This document shows positions 17,787 to 27,801 of a stretch of DNA of 64,000 nucleotides, in pieces (the first letter of the stretch is position 1; every line of letters begins with the position of its first letter). The DNA is taken from positions 2,764,527 through 2,828,526 of the forward strand of contig FP929140.1 of assembly GCA_000198515.1 (NCBI GenBank), read 5' to 3'. A program made the position numbers and the translations under genes. The notes beneath the pieces are model-generated. The model was not told the DNA's origin, did no database searches, and worked only from the letters and a program-made list of their open reading frames with translations. Origin of the DNA: a gamma proteobacterium HdN1 (GTDB lineage Bacteria; Pseudomonadota; Gammaproteobacteria; Pseudomonadales; Ketobacteraceae).

Positions 17787-18812
17787 TTACGCTTCTGCTT
17801 CGGCAGCAGCGGGTTGTTTTTCGACTTTTGCAGAGGAGCTGGATTTTTCAGCCGCTGGGCCGGTGTCTGCGGCTGCAGAGTCGGAATTTGCTAATGTTTG
17901 GCCTGGGAGTTCTTCGCCGCCTAATACGTCGAGCAAGCGCGGCAGGAATTCCGTGAGCGTCAGCATCATCAGGGTGAAGGATGCGTCCTGTTGGCTGAGG
18001 TAGTCATCTCCGCCGTCATTTAGAGCTTGTTCCTGAAGTAAATCTTCGAAACGCAAGCGCTTGATGGAGAGTTTCTCGTCGAGTACGAAACTGATCTTGT
18101 CTTGCCAGTTGAGTGAAAGTTGGGTGACTTGTTTGCCGGCATCTAGGTGGCGGCCGATTTCTTCGCTGGCAAGGTCTTGGCGTTTGCAGCGAACGACGCT
18201 GCCTTCTTCTTTTGCGTCGCGCAGTTCGCATTCATCCAGAATCGTGAAGTCGGCGGCGGCTTGTTGGGTTTTTACCCATTCGGTCAAGGTTGCGCTAGGT
18301 GCGATCTGTACAGAAATAGGGCGTACTGGCAGTGAGCCAAGAGCTTCGCGTAGTGTGGAGAGAAAGTCTTCGGCTTTGGCAAAGCTGGCGCTGTCCACGA
18401 TCACAAGCCCAAGAGCTGGGGCGATGGCCGCATAGGTTGGGGTTCTACGCAGGAACGCGCGCGGTAGGAGCGATTGGATGACTTCATCCTTGATCTGTTC
18501 GCGTTCCTTTTTGTAGACCTTGCGTGCTTGGGCAATTTCAATTTCTTCAATCTTTTCCTGTACGCCATCGCGCACTACGCTGCTTGGCAGGATGCGTTCT
18601 TCTCGGCGTGCAGCCAATAGCAAAAAGCCATTGCTTGCGTGTACCAACGGGCCATCGGCGCTTTTCCCTAAAGGTGGGAAAAAGCCGTAGGTGGCGAGTT
18701 CTTGGCTGCCGCAGGCGCGGGCGGCTTTGCTGGCAAGCGCGGCTTCGATGGTGTCAGGAGAGAGGTCGATGGTTTGGGTGAAGCGGTACATCAATAGATT
18801 GCGAAACCACAT
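17787..18812 (-). CDS. rdgC: Recombination-associated protein RdgC
   Basis: 341 residues starting [12 protein letters not shown]; the family signature [14 protein letters not shown] is present. RdgC forms a DNA-binding ring that restrains RecA. E. coli RdgC has 303 residues; the extra length is a C-terminal Ala/Ser/Glu-rich tail (about residues 305-341) that looks disordered. It is convergent with recJ. Confidence 0.95.
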   Translation of the reverse strand: MWFRNLLMYRFTQTIDLSPDTIEAALASKAARACGSQELATYGFFPPLGKSADGPLVHASNGFLLLAARREERILPSSVVRDGVQEKIEEIEIAQARKVYKKEREQIKDEVIQSLLPRAFLRRTPTYAAIAPALGLVIVDSASFAKAEDFLSTLREALGSLPVRPISVQIAPSATLTEWVKTQQAAADFTILDECELRDAKEEGSVVRCKRQDLASEEIGRHLDAGKQVTQLSLNWQDKISFVLDEKLSIKRLRFEDLLQEQALNDGGDDYLSQQDASFTLMMLTLTEFLPRLLDVLGGEELPGQTLANSDSAAADTGPAAEKSSSSAKVEKQPAAAEAEA

Positions 18813-19135
18813 AGTGTCGGGGTTCTCCGGTGAGGCGCGGATGTTTTTTTGGAAGGGGGTGTCGAGGGGGAACCAGCATAAAGCAGCGCGTGCTGAAAAT
18901 CCACCCAGCCGACGTTACTTACTGAATGAAGCTGCTTGGCGAAAGTACAAGGCGATTCGACAAACTACAAGGCGAAGGGTGTGACAGGCGAAGGGTGTGG
19001 TAGCGAGTTTTGTGGCAAGGTGAAGGGTGTGGTAGCGCGTTTTGCTGGAAGTCGTGCGCCCGTAGCGTTCGTGCATCTGCGGCGGTTGTCATGTAAAATG
19101 TGCCGCTTTCATTTAGGTTGAGACGAGTAGCGCGC
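18813..19135. other. rdgC-prfB divergent intergenic region
   Basis: 323 bases between divergent genes. It holds the repeats at 18969-19049 and presumably both promoters. TAAAAT near 19093, about 40 bases before prfB, is a possible -10 element. No gene seen. Confidence 0.5.
18969..19049 (+). repeat. Imperfect direct repeats upstream of prfB
   Basis: Two units of about 32 bases, 18985-19017 and 19018-19049, share AGGYGAAGGGTGTGGTAGCG followed by GTTTTGYGG, and a truncated third copy (AAGGCGAAGGGTGTG) starts at 18969. This is a third place in the window where short tandem copies sit just before a gene. Confidence 0.8.
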
Positions 19136-20231
19136 ATGGAAATTAACCCGCAGGTCACCCATTTAAAGGACCTCAACGAGCGTATCGAGTCGCTTAGGGG
19201 GTATCTTTGACTACGATATCAAGCGCGAGCGCCTTGATGAAGTCATTCGCGAGCTAGAAGATGGCAAGGTTTGGGATGTTCCCGAACGGGCGCAGGCGCT
19301 GGGCCGAGAGCGCGCTCTTCTGGAGGATGTGGTTGGTACCATTGATAGCGTGAGTACGCGCTTGAGGGGTGCCCGCGAATTGCTGGACATGGTCGTCGAG
19401 GAGAACGACGAGAGCATGTTGGGTGATGTGCAGAAAGAGATTGATGGCATTGAAGCCGATGTCGCCAAAATGGAGTTTCGCCGTATGTTTTCCGGCGAAA
19501 CGGATGCCAATAGCTGCTACTTGGATATTCAGGCGGGTTCGGGTGGTACGGAAGCACAAGATTGGGCCGATATGCTGTTGCGGATGTATCTGCGCTGGGG
19601 TGAGGACCACGGTTTCAAAACCGAATTAGTTGAGGTTTCGGCGGGTGAAGTTGCCGGAATCAAAAGTGCTACGATACATCTTGAAGGCGAGTATGCCTTT
19701 GGTTGGCTGCGTACGGAAACGGGTGTTCACCGGCTGGTGCGCAAATCGCCGTTTGATTCAGGCAATCGCCGCCACACCTCGTTTTCTTCTGTATTTGTGT
19801 CGCCAGAAATTGACGACAACATCCATATCGAAATCAATCCCGCAGATTTGAAGGTGGACACGTATCGCGCGAGTGGTGCAGGTGGTCAGCACGTGAACCG
19901 TACGGAATCGGCGATTCGGATTACACACGTTCCTAGCGGAATCGTGGTGCAGTGCCAGAGCGATCGTTCGCAGCACAAAAACCGCGATCAGGCGATGAAG
20001 CAGTTGCGTTCCAAGCTCTACGAAATGGAAATGCAAAAGCGCTATGTAGAAAAAATGCGTCAGGAAGATTCCAAGATGGATATTGGCTGGGGAAGCCAGA
20101 TCCGTTCGTATGTACTGGATCAGTCGCGAGTCAAGGATTTACGCACCAACGTTGAAACCTCAAATACCGAGGCGGTGCTCGACGGGGAAATCGACCTGTT
20201 CATTAAGGCGAGCCTGAAAGCGGGTTTGTGA
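19136..20231 (+). CDS. prfB: Peptide chain release factor 2 (programmed +1 frameshift)
   Basis: The gene starts at ATG 19136 and meets an in-frame TGA at 19208-19210 after 24 codons. The site reads CTT TGA C with AGGGGG three bases before TAT CTT, exactly the known RF2 autoregulatory slip site. Skipping one base joins 19136-19207 to 19209-20231 and gives 364 residues. The long frame carries the GGQ motif ([14 protein letters not shown]) and the SPF-type codon recognition tripeptide (RKSPFDSGN). It terminates at UGA and UAA. lysS follows, as in E. coli. Confidence 0.97.
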
Positions 20232-20328
20232 TATCTGGGCTGGATAGAGTGTGCGCTAACGCTTCGTCGTAACGATCGGTGTGTGAGGCGTTCCTGCATT
20301 CAGCGAAGTTTTAGTAAAGAGTGAAGTC

Positions 20329-21831
20329 ATGGCAAATAACGAACAGAACACAGGGCATGTTGAACAGGATGAGAATAAGCTCATTGCAGAGCGGCGTAGC
20401 AAGTTAGGACGAATTCGTAGTCAGCGCAACGCTTATCCAAATGATTTTCGCCGCGAGCATTACTGCCAAGGTCTGCAGGATGCCCATCGTGATCAGACGC
20501 GTGAAGATTTGGAGAAGGCGCTGATTTCGGCGAGCGTGGCTGGGCGCGTGATGCGCAATCGCGGGGCGTTCCTAGTAATTCAAGACATGACCGGAAAGAT
20601 TCAGCTCTATGTAAACCGCCAAGTGCTTGCACCGGAAGTATTGGATGATATCAAGAGCTGGGATTTGGGTGATATTGTTGGCGTAAAAGGGATCTTGCAT
20701 CGTTCCAACAAGGGCGAGCTTTATGTGGATATGGCGGAAGCGCACCTGTTGGTAAAGAGCTTGCGCCCGCTGCCAGATAAATTTAAGGGCCTTTCTGACC
20801 AAGAGATGCGTTATCGCCAGCGTTATGTTGACCTGATTGTGAATGAGGAAGTTCGCAATACTTTTCGCGTGCGCAGCCAGACCGTAGATTATATTCGCAA
20901 CTATCTGAAGCAGCGCGATTTTCTAGAAGTAGAAACGCCGATGATGCAGGTGATTCCGGGTGGAGCGACGGCGCGCCCGTTCGTGACGTTTCACAATGCG
21001 TTGGATATTGACCTGTATTTACGCATTGCGCCTGAATTGTTCCTCAAACGTTTGGTGGTGGGTGGATTTGAGCGGGTGTTTGAGATTAACCGTAACTTCC
21101 GTAATGAGGGGCTTTCAACGCGCCACAATCCGGAGTTCACCATGCTGGAGTTTTATCAAGCGTATGCAGATTATCGTGATCTGATGGATCTTACGGAGGA
21201 GATGTTGCGCGGCTTGGCTGAAACGGTTTTGGGCAGTACGCAGGTGCATTATCAGGGAGATGTTTACGATTTCGGCAAACCTTTCCGCCGCATGACGGTG
21301 GTTGAGGCAATCCTGCATTTCAATCCTGATCTTCGTGCAGAGCAGTTGGCAACGCGGGAGGCTGCATGCGAAGTTGCTGCGCGTTTAGAGATTGCCATCA
21401 AGGATAGCTATGGCCTAGGTAAAATTCAGATTGAAATTTTTGAGGCCACTGCGGAACATCAGCTCAAAGACCCAACGTTTATTACCGCGTACCCTACGGA
21501 GGTTTCGCCGCTTGCGCGTCGTAACGATCACGATCCGTTTGTGACCGACCGTTTCGAGTTTTTTGTGGGTGGTCGTGAGATTGCGAACGGTTTTTCAGAG
21601 TTGAACGATTCGGAAGATCAGGCGGAGCGCTTCCAGAAGCAAGTGGAGAGCAAGGATGCAGGTGACGATGAGGCTATGCATTTTGACCAAGATTACATTA
21701 CCGCACTGGAGTACGGCTTGCCGCCAACGGCCGGAGAGGGAATTGGAATCGACCGATTGGTCATGCTGCTGACAGACTCGCCGTCGATTCGCGATGTGAT
21801 CCTCTTTCCGCACATGAGGCCGCAAAGTTAG
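20329..21831 (+). CDS. lysS: Lysyl-tRNA synthetase (class II)
   Basis: 500 residues: N-terminal OB-fold anticodon-binding domain (about 60-170), then the class II core with motif 1 ([19 protein letters not shown]), motif 2 ([21 protein letters not shown]) and motif 3 ([17 protein letters not shown]). It charges tRNA-Lys. It lies 97 bases after prfB on the same strand. Confidence 0.97.
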   Translation: MANNEQNTGHVEQDENKLIAERRSKLGRIRSQRNAYPNDFRREHYCQGLQDAHRDQTREDLEKALISASVAGRVMRNRGAFLVIQDMTGKIQLYVNRQVLAPEVLDDIKSWDLGDIVGVKGILHRSNKGELYVDMAEAHLLVKSLRPLPDKFKGLSDQEMRYRQRYVDLIVNEEVRNTFRVRSQTVDYIRNYLKQRDFLEVETPMMQVIPGGATARPFVTFHNALDIDLYLRIAPELFLKRLVVGGFERVFEINRNFRNEGLSTRHNPEFTMLEFYQAYADYRDLMDLTEEMLRGLAETVLGSTQVHYQGDVYDFGKPFRRMTVVEAILHFNPDLRAEQLATREAACEVAARLEIAIKDSYGLGKIQIEIFEATAEHQLKDPTFITAYPTEVSPLARRNDHDPFVTDRFEFFVGGREIANGFSELNDSEDQAERFQKQVESKDAGDDEAMHFDQDYITALEYGLPPTAGEGIGIDRLVMLLTDSPSIRDVILFPHMRPQS

Positions 21832-21954
21832 GTGGTTCGGGGCAGGTTTAGTGGAAAATGGCGCAAGATGGCGGAAAATATGACCGATTTCGGTGTACAG
21901 TTGTAGCAATTTCTTGTAGTTAAGCGCTAAGATAGCGCCAACTTTCCACAGGAC

Positions 21955-22704
21955 ATGGCAAGAACAACAATGATGGAATCCACCCAAGTCAATTACCGTG
22001 GGCGCAAAACCAGTCGGAGCCGCAGTGAGCACCGCCGCAGGGCGATCCTTGAAGCGGCCCTTCGCATCGTGGTGGCGGAGGGCGTTCGCGGCGTGCGTCA
22101 CCGTGCAGTTGCAAAGGAAGCGGATGTGCCGCTCTCGGCGACTACCTATTACTTCAATGATATTCATGACCTGATCGCGGATACGTTTACGCTATTTGCA
22201 GAATCGGCCATGACATTGGTAGTGGACCCGATCTATGAGCAGGCTGAGCAGGTGCTTGCAGAATACGTCGGTGTTTCCTTGCCGGAGGGTGAGAAGCAGG
22301 AGTTTTTGGCAGAAAAACTGTCGGAGTTGTTGGTGCTTTATATTGAGAATGAAGCCACCGAAAAGCGCGATCACCTTCTTGCGGAACAGGCGTTTATGCA
22401 TGAATGCCTGCGCGACCCTAAGCTGCGGAAGGTTGCGCATTCCTATTTCGAACGCATGAAAGATCAAATGACGCGGGTTTGCCAGCAGATTGGCTTGAAT
22501 GACCCAGAGATTGCTGGCGATCTGCTGATGGGCGCGATCTTCAAGATTGAATTTGAAGCGTTAATGTTGCCGCCGGGCATGTATGATTTCCGCCGTGCTC
22601 GTAAGACCTTGGGGATGCTGTTGCGAGGGCTGCTTGCCGCGCCAAGCCCTGTTGCGAATTTGTCGCAAGGCTATTCCGGTTCGGTTCGCAGTTATTCAGA
22701 ATAA
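21955..22704 (+). CDS. TetR family transcriptional regulator
   Basis: 249 residues. The N-terminal helix-turn-helix is clear at about residues 25-75 (AILEAALRIVVAEGVRGVRHRAVAKEADVPLSATTYYFND). The C-terminal ligand domain is not recognisable to a known effector class. The start at 21955 has AGGAC close upstream; ATGs 5 and 6 codons later are possible. It could regulate itself, or the palindrome-headed gene at 24216 about 1.5 kb downstream on the same strand; that link is inference only. Confidence 0.85.
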   Translation: MARTTMMESTQVNYRGRKTSRSRSEHRRRAILEAALRIVVAEGVRGVRHRAVAKEADVPLSATTYYFNDIHDLIADTFTLFAESAMTLVVDPIYEQAEQVLAEYVGVSLPEGEKQEFLAEKLSELLVLYIENEATEKRDHLLAEQAFMHECLRDPKLRKVAHSYFERMKDQMTRVCQQIGLNDPEIAGDLLMGAIFKIEFEALMLPPGMYDFRRARKTLGMLLRGLLAAPSPVANLSQGYSGSVRSYSE

Positions 22705-22757
22705 TGTAGCGGCCTTCGGGTGCGTCGATCTTTGAATTCGCGGGTTTTCGGCTGGGC

Positions 22758-22799
22758 TTGGTAAGTGAGTTGTGGTAGGTGGATCGTGGTAGGTGGCTT
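22758..22799 (+). repeat. Three tandem 14-bp copies upstream of ung
   Basis: TTGGTAAGTGAGTT, GTGGTAGGTGGATC and GTGGTAGGTGGCTT follow each other from 22758 to 22799, with a decayed fourth start after that. The last two differ at two positions. The array runs up to the likely start codon of ung. Confidence 0.75.
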
Positions 22800-23543
22800 G
22801 TGACAGGTTCGCAGAGCGATTTTGTAGAGGCTACAGCTGCGGCATCAACGGATGCATCTTCTCGAATTCGCTTGGAGGGGAGCTGGAAGCAGTTTCTGAT
22901 TAGCGAGTTTGAGCAACCCTATATGAAGGGGCTGCGGGATTTTTTGAACGCCGAAAAGCAGGCCGGAAAGAGCATTTATCCTCGCGGTAGTGAGTATTTT
23001 CAGGCACTTAACAGCACGCCTTTTGAGGAGGTCAAAGTTGTGGTGCTCGGTCAAGATCCTTACCATGGGCCAGGGCAGGCGCATGGTCTCTCCTTCTCTG
23101 TTTTACCTGGTACGCCATTCCCGCCTTCGCTGATCAATATTTTCAAGGAGCTGCAGACGGATGTGGGAGTACCGGTGCCCGCTCACGGTTGCCTGAGCCA
23201 TTGGGCGGAACAAGGCGTTTTGCTGCTCAACAGCGTGTTAACCGTGGAAGCGGGGAAGGCCGGTTCACACCAAGGGCGTGGCTGGGAAATTTTTACCGAC
23301 CGTATCGTGCGCGAGCTGGCCTCACAGCGGGAAGGTTTGGTGTTTCTGTTGTGGGGTAGTTATGCCCACAAGAAGGGCCAATTCATTGATCGGAAAAGAC
23401 ATCTTGTTCTCTCTGCGGTTCATCCGTCGCCATTGTCGGCCTATCGTGGCTTTTTTGGGTGTAAACATTTCAGTCAAACAAATGCTTTTTTGCTGGCTCA
23501 CGGTAAGAAACCGATTGACTGGACAGTATCGCCAAGATCATGA
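22800..23543 (+). CDS. ung: Uracil-DNA glycosylase
   Basis: Family 1 UDG: the water-activating loop [16 protein letters not shown], the uracil-binding LLLNSVLTV segment, and the DNA-intercalation loop [18 protein letters not shown]. It removes uracil from DNA in base excision repair. The start is uncertain: a GTG at 22779 lies inside the tandem array, the GTG at 22800 just follows it, and conserved sequence begins only near SWKQFL. About 247 residues from 22800, somewhat long at the N-terminus. Confidence 0.93.
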   Translation: MTGSQSDFVEATAAASTDASSRIRLEGSWKQFLISEFEQPYMKGLRDFLNAEKQAGKSIYPRGSEYFQALNSTPFEEVKVVVLGQDPYHGPGQAHGLSFSVLPGTPFPPSLINIFKELQTDVGVPVPAHGCLSHWAEQGVLLLNSVLTVEAGKAGSHQGRGWEIFTDRIVRELASQREGLVFLLWGSYAHKKGQFIDRKRHLVLSAVHPSPLSAYRGFFGCKHFSQTNAFLLAHGKKPIDWTVSPRS

Positions 23544-23669
23544 TAGGGCCGTGAGCTCTGAGCTTACGTGTACTCGAAGGGTGGGCTGCCTTCCTTCTCC
23601 TGCCGGTGATTGCGACATGGATGCCGGCGGGCGCGACTTCCGACATGTCTTTGCAAATGAGCGATCGAG

Positions 23670-23948
23670 ATGAATATATACGTGGGAAATTTGGCATACG
23701 GTGTGAGCGAAGAGGAGTTGAAGGAAGCCTTCGGCGCATTCGGTGAGGTGGCTAGCGTAAGTCTGATTAAAGACAAATTTACGGGCCAGTCTAAAGGGTT
23801 TGGCTTTGTCGAGATGCCAAACAACTCCGAAGCAGATGCTGCCATTAAAGGCATGAATGATAAACCCCTGAAAGGCCGCCCGATTAAGGTCAATCAAGCC
23901 AAACCCCGCGAAGATCGCCCGTCGGCACCGCGTCGTCCGCGTTACTAA
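23670..23948 (+). CDS. RRM-type RNA-binding protein
   Basis: 92 residues, a single RNA-recognition motif with RNP2 (IYVGNLAYG) and RNP1 (KGFGFVEM), then a short basic, Pro/Arg-rich tail. Such small Rbp proteins bind single-stranded RNA; in some bacteria they are cold-induced. It stands alone, 126 bases after ung, with its own terminator. Confidence 0.93.
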   Translation: MNIYVGNLAYGVSEEELKEAFGAFGEVASVSLIKDKFTGQSKGFGFVEMPNNSEADAAIKGMNDKPLKGRPIKVNQAKPREDRPSAPRRPRY

Positions 23949-23973
23949 CGGTTAGATCTGCTAGTTTTGAAGT

Positions 23974-23999
23974 AACGGGGCCGTATGGCTCCGTTTTTG
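23974..23999 (+). terminator. Rho-independent terminator after the RRM gene
   Basis: AACGGGGCC-GTAT-GGCTCCGTT with one G-T pair, followed by a run of T. It starts 26 bases after the stop. Confidence 0.85.
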
Positions 24000-24102
24000 T
24001 TTGTGAATTTTTCGCTTCCCCCTCCTTGGCCTTTATTCTACCCCCATTGCGCTTGCGTACCTCTTTTGTGCTTGCGTATCTCGTATGGCTGTATTACTTT
24101 TA

Positions 24103-24130
24103 AACTGTTACATCAAATACTGTAACAGTT
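24103..24130. promoter_or_regulatory. Perfect 10-bp-arm palindrome, probable operator
   Basis: AACTGTTACA at 24103-24112, eight bases, TGTAACAGTT at 24121-24130. The form is typical of a dimeric repressor site such as TetR or FadR-type. It lies 86 bases before the diiron-type hydrolase gene, in an otherwise AT-rich leader. The binding protein is not known; the TetR gene at 21955 is the nearest candidate. Confidence 0.7.
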
Positions 24131-24215
24131 GAGCGTGTAACGAGCGCTTTGCACGGCCAAGAGAAGTGTTTTCCGACCCAATTAAAACGGTATTAAAGGT
24201 AGGGGAGTGTGATTT

Positions 24216-25055
24216 ATGACAGCACCAGCGATCATGCCCGAGCGTCGGGACTATAAGTTTTATTTGCCTTGGGATCGGGTCTTGAATTGGAATGGAGTTA
24301 GCCCTTCTTGGGGGCAGTTTTTTAACACCTTCTCGGTTTTTTTTCCGGCGGGGGAGCGCTTTTTTATCAATACGGTGCGGGATTTTCGCGAGCAAATTCG
24401 AGATCCGGAACTGGAGAAGGCGGTCAAGGCGTTTATTGGTCAAGAGGCGATGCATACGCGCGAGCATGTGGAGTACAACAAGGCGTTGACGGCCGCTGGG
24501 GTGCCCGCAGATGCGTTGGATGCGGCGATTACACGCGTTTTAGAGACGGTCTATAAGATTCTGCCAAAGGAGCTTTGTCTTGCGGCAACGGTCTCTTTGG
24601 AGCACCTTACTGCGATCCTTGGTGATTTGTTGTTGAAAAACCCGCAAGCCTTGGCCGGTTCAGATGAGCGTTATATCGCGCTATGGATGTGGCATGCTTT
24701 GGAAGAAACCGAGCATAAGGCAGTGACTTTTGATCTCTATCAGCACGTGATGGGGACGGGTGTAGATGCCTATTTGCTTCGGGTGGCTGCTTTTGTTGTC
24801 GTGAATGCGATTTTTATTGCAATGCTTTATCCGGCTTATTTTTCTCTGTTGGTTGCAAGTGGGCAGATTAAGGACGCTCGTGATGTGGGAGTGTCTTTTC
24901 AGCAGCAGTGGGGAAAACCCGGATATTTACGGCAACTTGTTCCGGATTGGCTGGATTTTTTTCGCCCGAGCTTTCACCCTTGGCAGCATGATAATCGGCG
25001 TTTTCTGGGGGGCTTGAAAGCGCTACAAAAATCAGTGAGGCGCTTCGCCGCCTAA
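24216..25055 (+). CDS. Metal-dependent hydrolase family (PF10118-like, diiron pattern)
   Basis: 279 residues. Carboxylate/histidine motifs spaced through four helices (GQEAMHTREHVEYN, ATVSLEHLTAIL, WHALEETEHKAVTFDLY) look like a ferritin-like diiron site and match the family annotated as predicted metal-dependent hydrolases. Substrate unknown. One hydrophobic helix near residues 185-215 suggests membrane contact. The start ATG has GGGGAGTG nearby. It is 62 bases before mmsA but behind its own palindromic operator, so it may be regulated separately. Confidence 0.75.
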   Translation: MTAPAIMPERRDYKFYLPWDRVLNWNGVSPSWGQFFNTFSVFFPAGERFFINTVRDFREQIRDPELEKAVKAFIGQEAMHTREHVEYNKALTAAGVPADALDAAITRVLETVYKILPKELCLAATVSLEHLTAILGDLLLKNPQALAGSDERYIALWMWHALEETEHKAVTFDLYQHVMGTGVDAYLLRVAAFVVVNAIFIAMLYPAYFSLLVASGQIKDARDVGVSFQQQWGKPGYLRQLVPDWLDFFRPSFHPWQHDNRRFLGGLKALQKSVRRFAA

Positions 25056-25117
25056 TATCGTAAAAGCTCTTTGGGTATGCTACTTTGGGCGTTACCGGAT
25101 ACCCTAAGGAGCGCCTG

Positions 25118-26611
25118 ATGACTGTAAAAGTGCGACAACTCATTGCTGGTTCATTTGAAGAAAGCCATTCCGAGTGCTGGCTGGACGTTGTCGATCCGGC
25201 CACGCAGCGCGTGCTAGCGCAGGTGCCTTGTACGACGGATGCGGAGATGGATCGCGCATATCATTCCGCTCGCGAGGCGTTTCAAACTTGGCGCAATACG
25301 CCAGTGCCTACGCGCGCCCGCTTAATGTTTCGTTACCAAGCGTTATTAAAAGAGCACCACGACGAGCTGGCGACGATTCTGTCGAAAGAGTCGGGTAAAA
25401 CGTTTGAGGATGCTAAGGGTGACGTTTGGCGCGGTATTGAGGTGGTTGAGCATGCGTGTAACGTTGCCTCTTTGATGATGGGGGAAACGGTCGAGAATGT
25501 CGCAACAGGCATTGATACTCACTCCTATGTGCAGCCTTTGGGTGTATGTGCCGGAATTACGCCCTTTAACTTCCCTGCCATGATTCCTCTCTGGATGTTC
25601 CCGATTGCCATTGCTTGTGGCAACAGCTTTATTCTGAAGCCTTCTGAGCAAGATCCAATGACGCCTGTTCGTTTGGCGGAGCTGTTTATGGAAGCGGGTG
25701 CGCCTGCGGGCTTGCTTCAGGTGGTGCATGGGCGCAAGGAGCAGGTGGATTGGCTGTTGACGCATCCCGGAATTAAAGCCATTTCGTTTGTTGGGTCGGT
25801 ACCGGTTGGACGTTATATTTATACGACTGGAACGGCGCAGATGAAGCGCGTGCAGGCGTTTGCTGGCGCTAAAAATCACATGGTTGTGATGCCGGATGCC
25901 AATCGGCAAACGGTGCTGAATCAATTGGTAGGCGCAGCGTTTGGTGCTGCAGGGCAGCGCTGTATGGCAATCAGCGTTGTGATTATGGTGGGGAGCGCAA
26001 AGGATTGTTTGCCTGAGTTTACGGAAATTGCGGCAAAAATTCGCCCCGGTGCTTGGGATGATGCGGGTTCGGCGTTTGGGCCGATTATTTCTAAATCGGC
26101 GCGGCAGCGTGTTTTGGGGTTGATTGAAGCAGGAAAGCGCGAAGGCGCGGAGTGCTTACTGGATGGTTCTGCGTGCAGTGTTGAGGGTTATTCCGACGGA
26201 AATTGGGTGGGGCCAACCATTTTTGCCAACGTAACGCCGGAGATGAGTATTTATCGTGAGGAAATATTCGGGCCAGTATTAAGCGTGGTTTGCGTGGAAA
26301 CCTTAGAGGAAGCCATTAACTTAATCAATGCCAATCCCTATGGTAACGGCACGTCTATTTTTACCAGCAGTGGTGCGGCGGCCCGAAAATTTCAGCATGA
26401 AATTGAAGTGGGGCAGGTGGGCGTGAATGTGCCTATTCCGGTGCCTTTGCCGTTCTTTTCCTTTACCGGCTGGCGGGCGTCTTTTTATGGCGATCAACAT
26501 GCTTACGGAAAGCAGGCTGTGCGGTTTTATACCGAAACGAAGACGGTAACGTCGCGCTGGCTGGAGAGTGATATTTCCACCGCGGTGAACATGACGATTG
26601 GCCTGAAATAA
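25118..26611 (+). CDS. mmsA: CoA-acylating methylmalonate-semialdehyde dehydrogenase
   Basis: 497 residues of the aldehyde dehydrogenase superfamily; catalytic Cys in [11 protein letters not shown], and MmsA-type features ([21 protein letters not shown], and [13 protein letters not shown] in place of the usual ELGGK loop). It oxidises methylmalonate semialdehyde to propionyl-CoA in valine breakdown. The ATG at 25118 has AAGGAG upstream; an earlier in-frame start adds 11 residues without support. First of a four-gene run with the hydrolase, mmsB and bluB. Confidence 0.94.
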   Translation: MTVKVRQLIAGSFEESHSECWLDVVDPATQRVLAQVPCTTDAEMDRAYHSAREAFQTWRNTPVPTRARLMFRYQALLKEHHDELATILSKESGKTFEDAKGDVWRGIEVVEHACNVASLMMGETVENVATGIDTHSYVQPLGVCAGITPFNFPAMIPLWMFPIAIACGNSFILKPSEQDPMTPVRLAELFMEAGAPAGLLQVVHGRKEQVDWLLTHPGIKAISFVGSVPVGRYIYTTGTAQMKRVQAFAGAKNHMVVMPDANRQTVLNQLVGAAFGAAGQRCMAISVVIMVGSAKDCLPEFTEIAAKIRPGAWDDAGSAFGPIISKSARQRVLGLIEAGKREGAECLLDGSACSVEGYSDGNWVGPTIFANVTPEMSIYREEIFGPVLSVVCVETLEEAINLINANPYGNGTSIFTSSGAAARKFQHEIEVGQVGVNVPIPVPLPFFSFTGWRASFYGDQHAYGKQAVRFYTETKTVTSRWLESDISTAVNMTIGLK

Positions 26612-26632
26612 TTTGCGTAACTGGAGAGCCTG

Positions 26633-27751
26633 ATGATTCCCGTTTTGTTTCAAGAACTTCCCGCGAAGGACGACAAGCTGATTGGTATTGCGACCTTGAA
26701 TGCGGAAAAATCGCTGAATTCGTTGAGCGCGGAGATGGTGGGCCTGTTGCGGGCGGTGTTGGAAAACTGGCAGAAAAACGATCGCGTGGTGTGTGTTTTT
26801 TTACAGGGCGCGGGTGAAAAGGCGTTTTGTGCAGGGGGCGATGTTCGCAAGGTATATGATTCCATTTTGGCGTGCGGGGACGCAACGCATAACGAGTATG
26901 CGAGGGCTTTTTTTGAATCAGAATATCGCCTTGATTATTTGATCCATAAATTCCCGAAACCGATCGTGGTTTGGGGGCATGGCATCGTGATGGGCGGCGG
27001 GATTGGGCTGATGTCGGGTGCGAGCCATCGGGTGGTTACTGAAAAATCTCGGCTTGCGATGCCAGAGATCAACATTGGTCTGTACCCCGATGTGGGTGGT
27101 ACTTGGTTTTTGAATCATGCGCCCGGCCGTACGGGTCTGTTTCTTGGGCTTACGGGTGCGAGTATTAACGCGACCGATGCGCTATTTGTGGGGCTGGCGG
27201 ATCGCTTTATTCCGGATGCGCAGCGGCAGGCGGTGGTGGGTGCGCTGCAACAGGCTGATTTTGGCGAAGCGAGTGCGGTTCATGGTTCGGTGGTGAGCGG
27301 TGTTTTACGCGAGTTTGAGGCGCGGGAGTTGCTTCCGGAAGGGGCGGTTGCGAAGCACTTGGAATTGATCAATCGCGTTACGGATGCTGATTCTTGTGCG
27401 GAGATTTGCGCGCGTATTCTGGCGCTAGAAACTGAGGATGCGTGGCTGCAAAAAGGGATTTCCCAGTTGGCGAAGGGGTGTCCGACTACCGCACATCTGG
27501 TGTATGAGCAGTTGCGACGGGGTAAGAAGCTTTCGTTGGAGCAGGTGTTTCAGATGGAATTGATCATGTCGCTGCAGTGCTCGCGTCACGGCGATTTTGC
27601 GGAGGGGGTGCGTGCACTGCTGGTTGATAAAACGGCTGCACCACAATGGCGGTTTGCAAGTGTTGCGGATGTGCCCGCTGCTTGGGTGGATGCGCACTTT
27701 TCCGCGCCCTGGGGGGAGAGTGCGAATCCGCTGGTAAATCTTGGAGTTTGA
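26633..27751 (+). CDS. Enoyl-CoA hydratase/isomerase family, probable 3-hydroxyisobutyryl-CoA hydrolase
   Basis: 372 residues with the crotonase fold: oxyanion-hole segments AFCAGGDVRKVYD and GHGIVMGGGIGLMSGASHRVVTEKS, then MPEINIGLYPDVGGTWFL, which is characteristic of the HIBYL-CoA hydrolase branch. The length is also right for that branch. It would release 3-hydroxyisobutyrate, the substrate of MmsB next door. It lies 21 bases after mmsA. Confidence 0.85.
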   Translation: MIPVLFQELPAKDDKLIGIATLNAEKSLNSLSAEMVGLLRAVLENWQKNDRVVCVFLQGAGEKAFCAGGDVRKVYDSILACGDATHNEYARAFFESEYRLDYLIHKFPKPIVVWGHGIVMGGGIGLMSGASHRVVTEKSRLAMPEINIGLYPDVGGTWFLNHAPGRTGLFLGLTGASINATDALFVGLADRFIPDAQRQAVVGALQQADFGEASAVHGSVVSGVLREFEARELLPEGAVAKHLELINRVTDADSCAEICARILALETEDAWLQKGISQLAKGCPTTAHLVYEQLRRGKKLSLEQVFQMELIMSLQCSRHGDFAEGVRALLVDKTAAPQWRFASVADVPAAWVDAHFSAPWGESANPLVNLGV

Positions 27752-27801
27752 TGATCGGTTCGGTCATAAAAAGCAGAGTGTTCACGTGAGGATGGCAGGC
27801 T

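Noticed and set aside
22779-22799. GTG at 22779 as the ung start
   Set aside because: It lies inside the tandem array, and the added residues are encoded by repeat copies.
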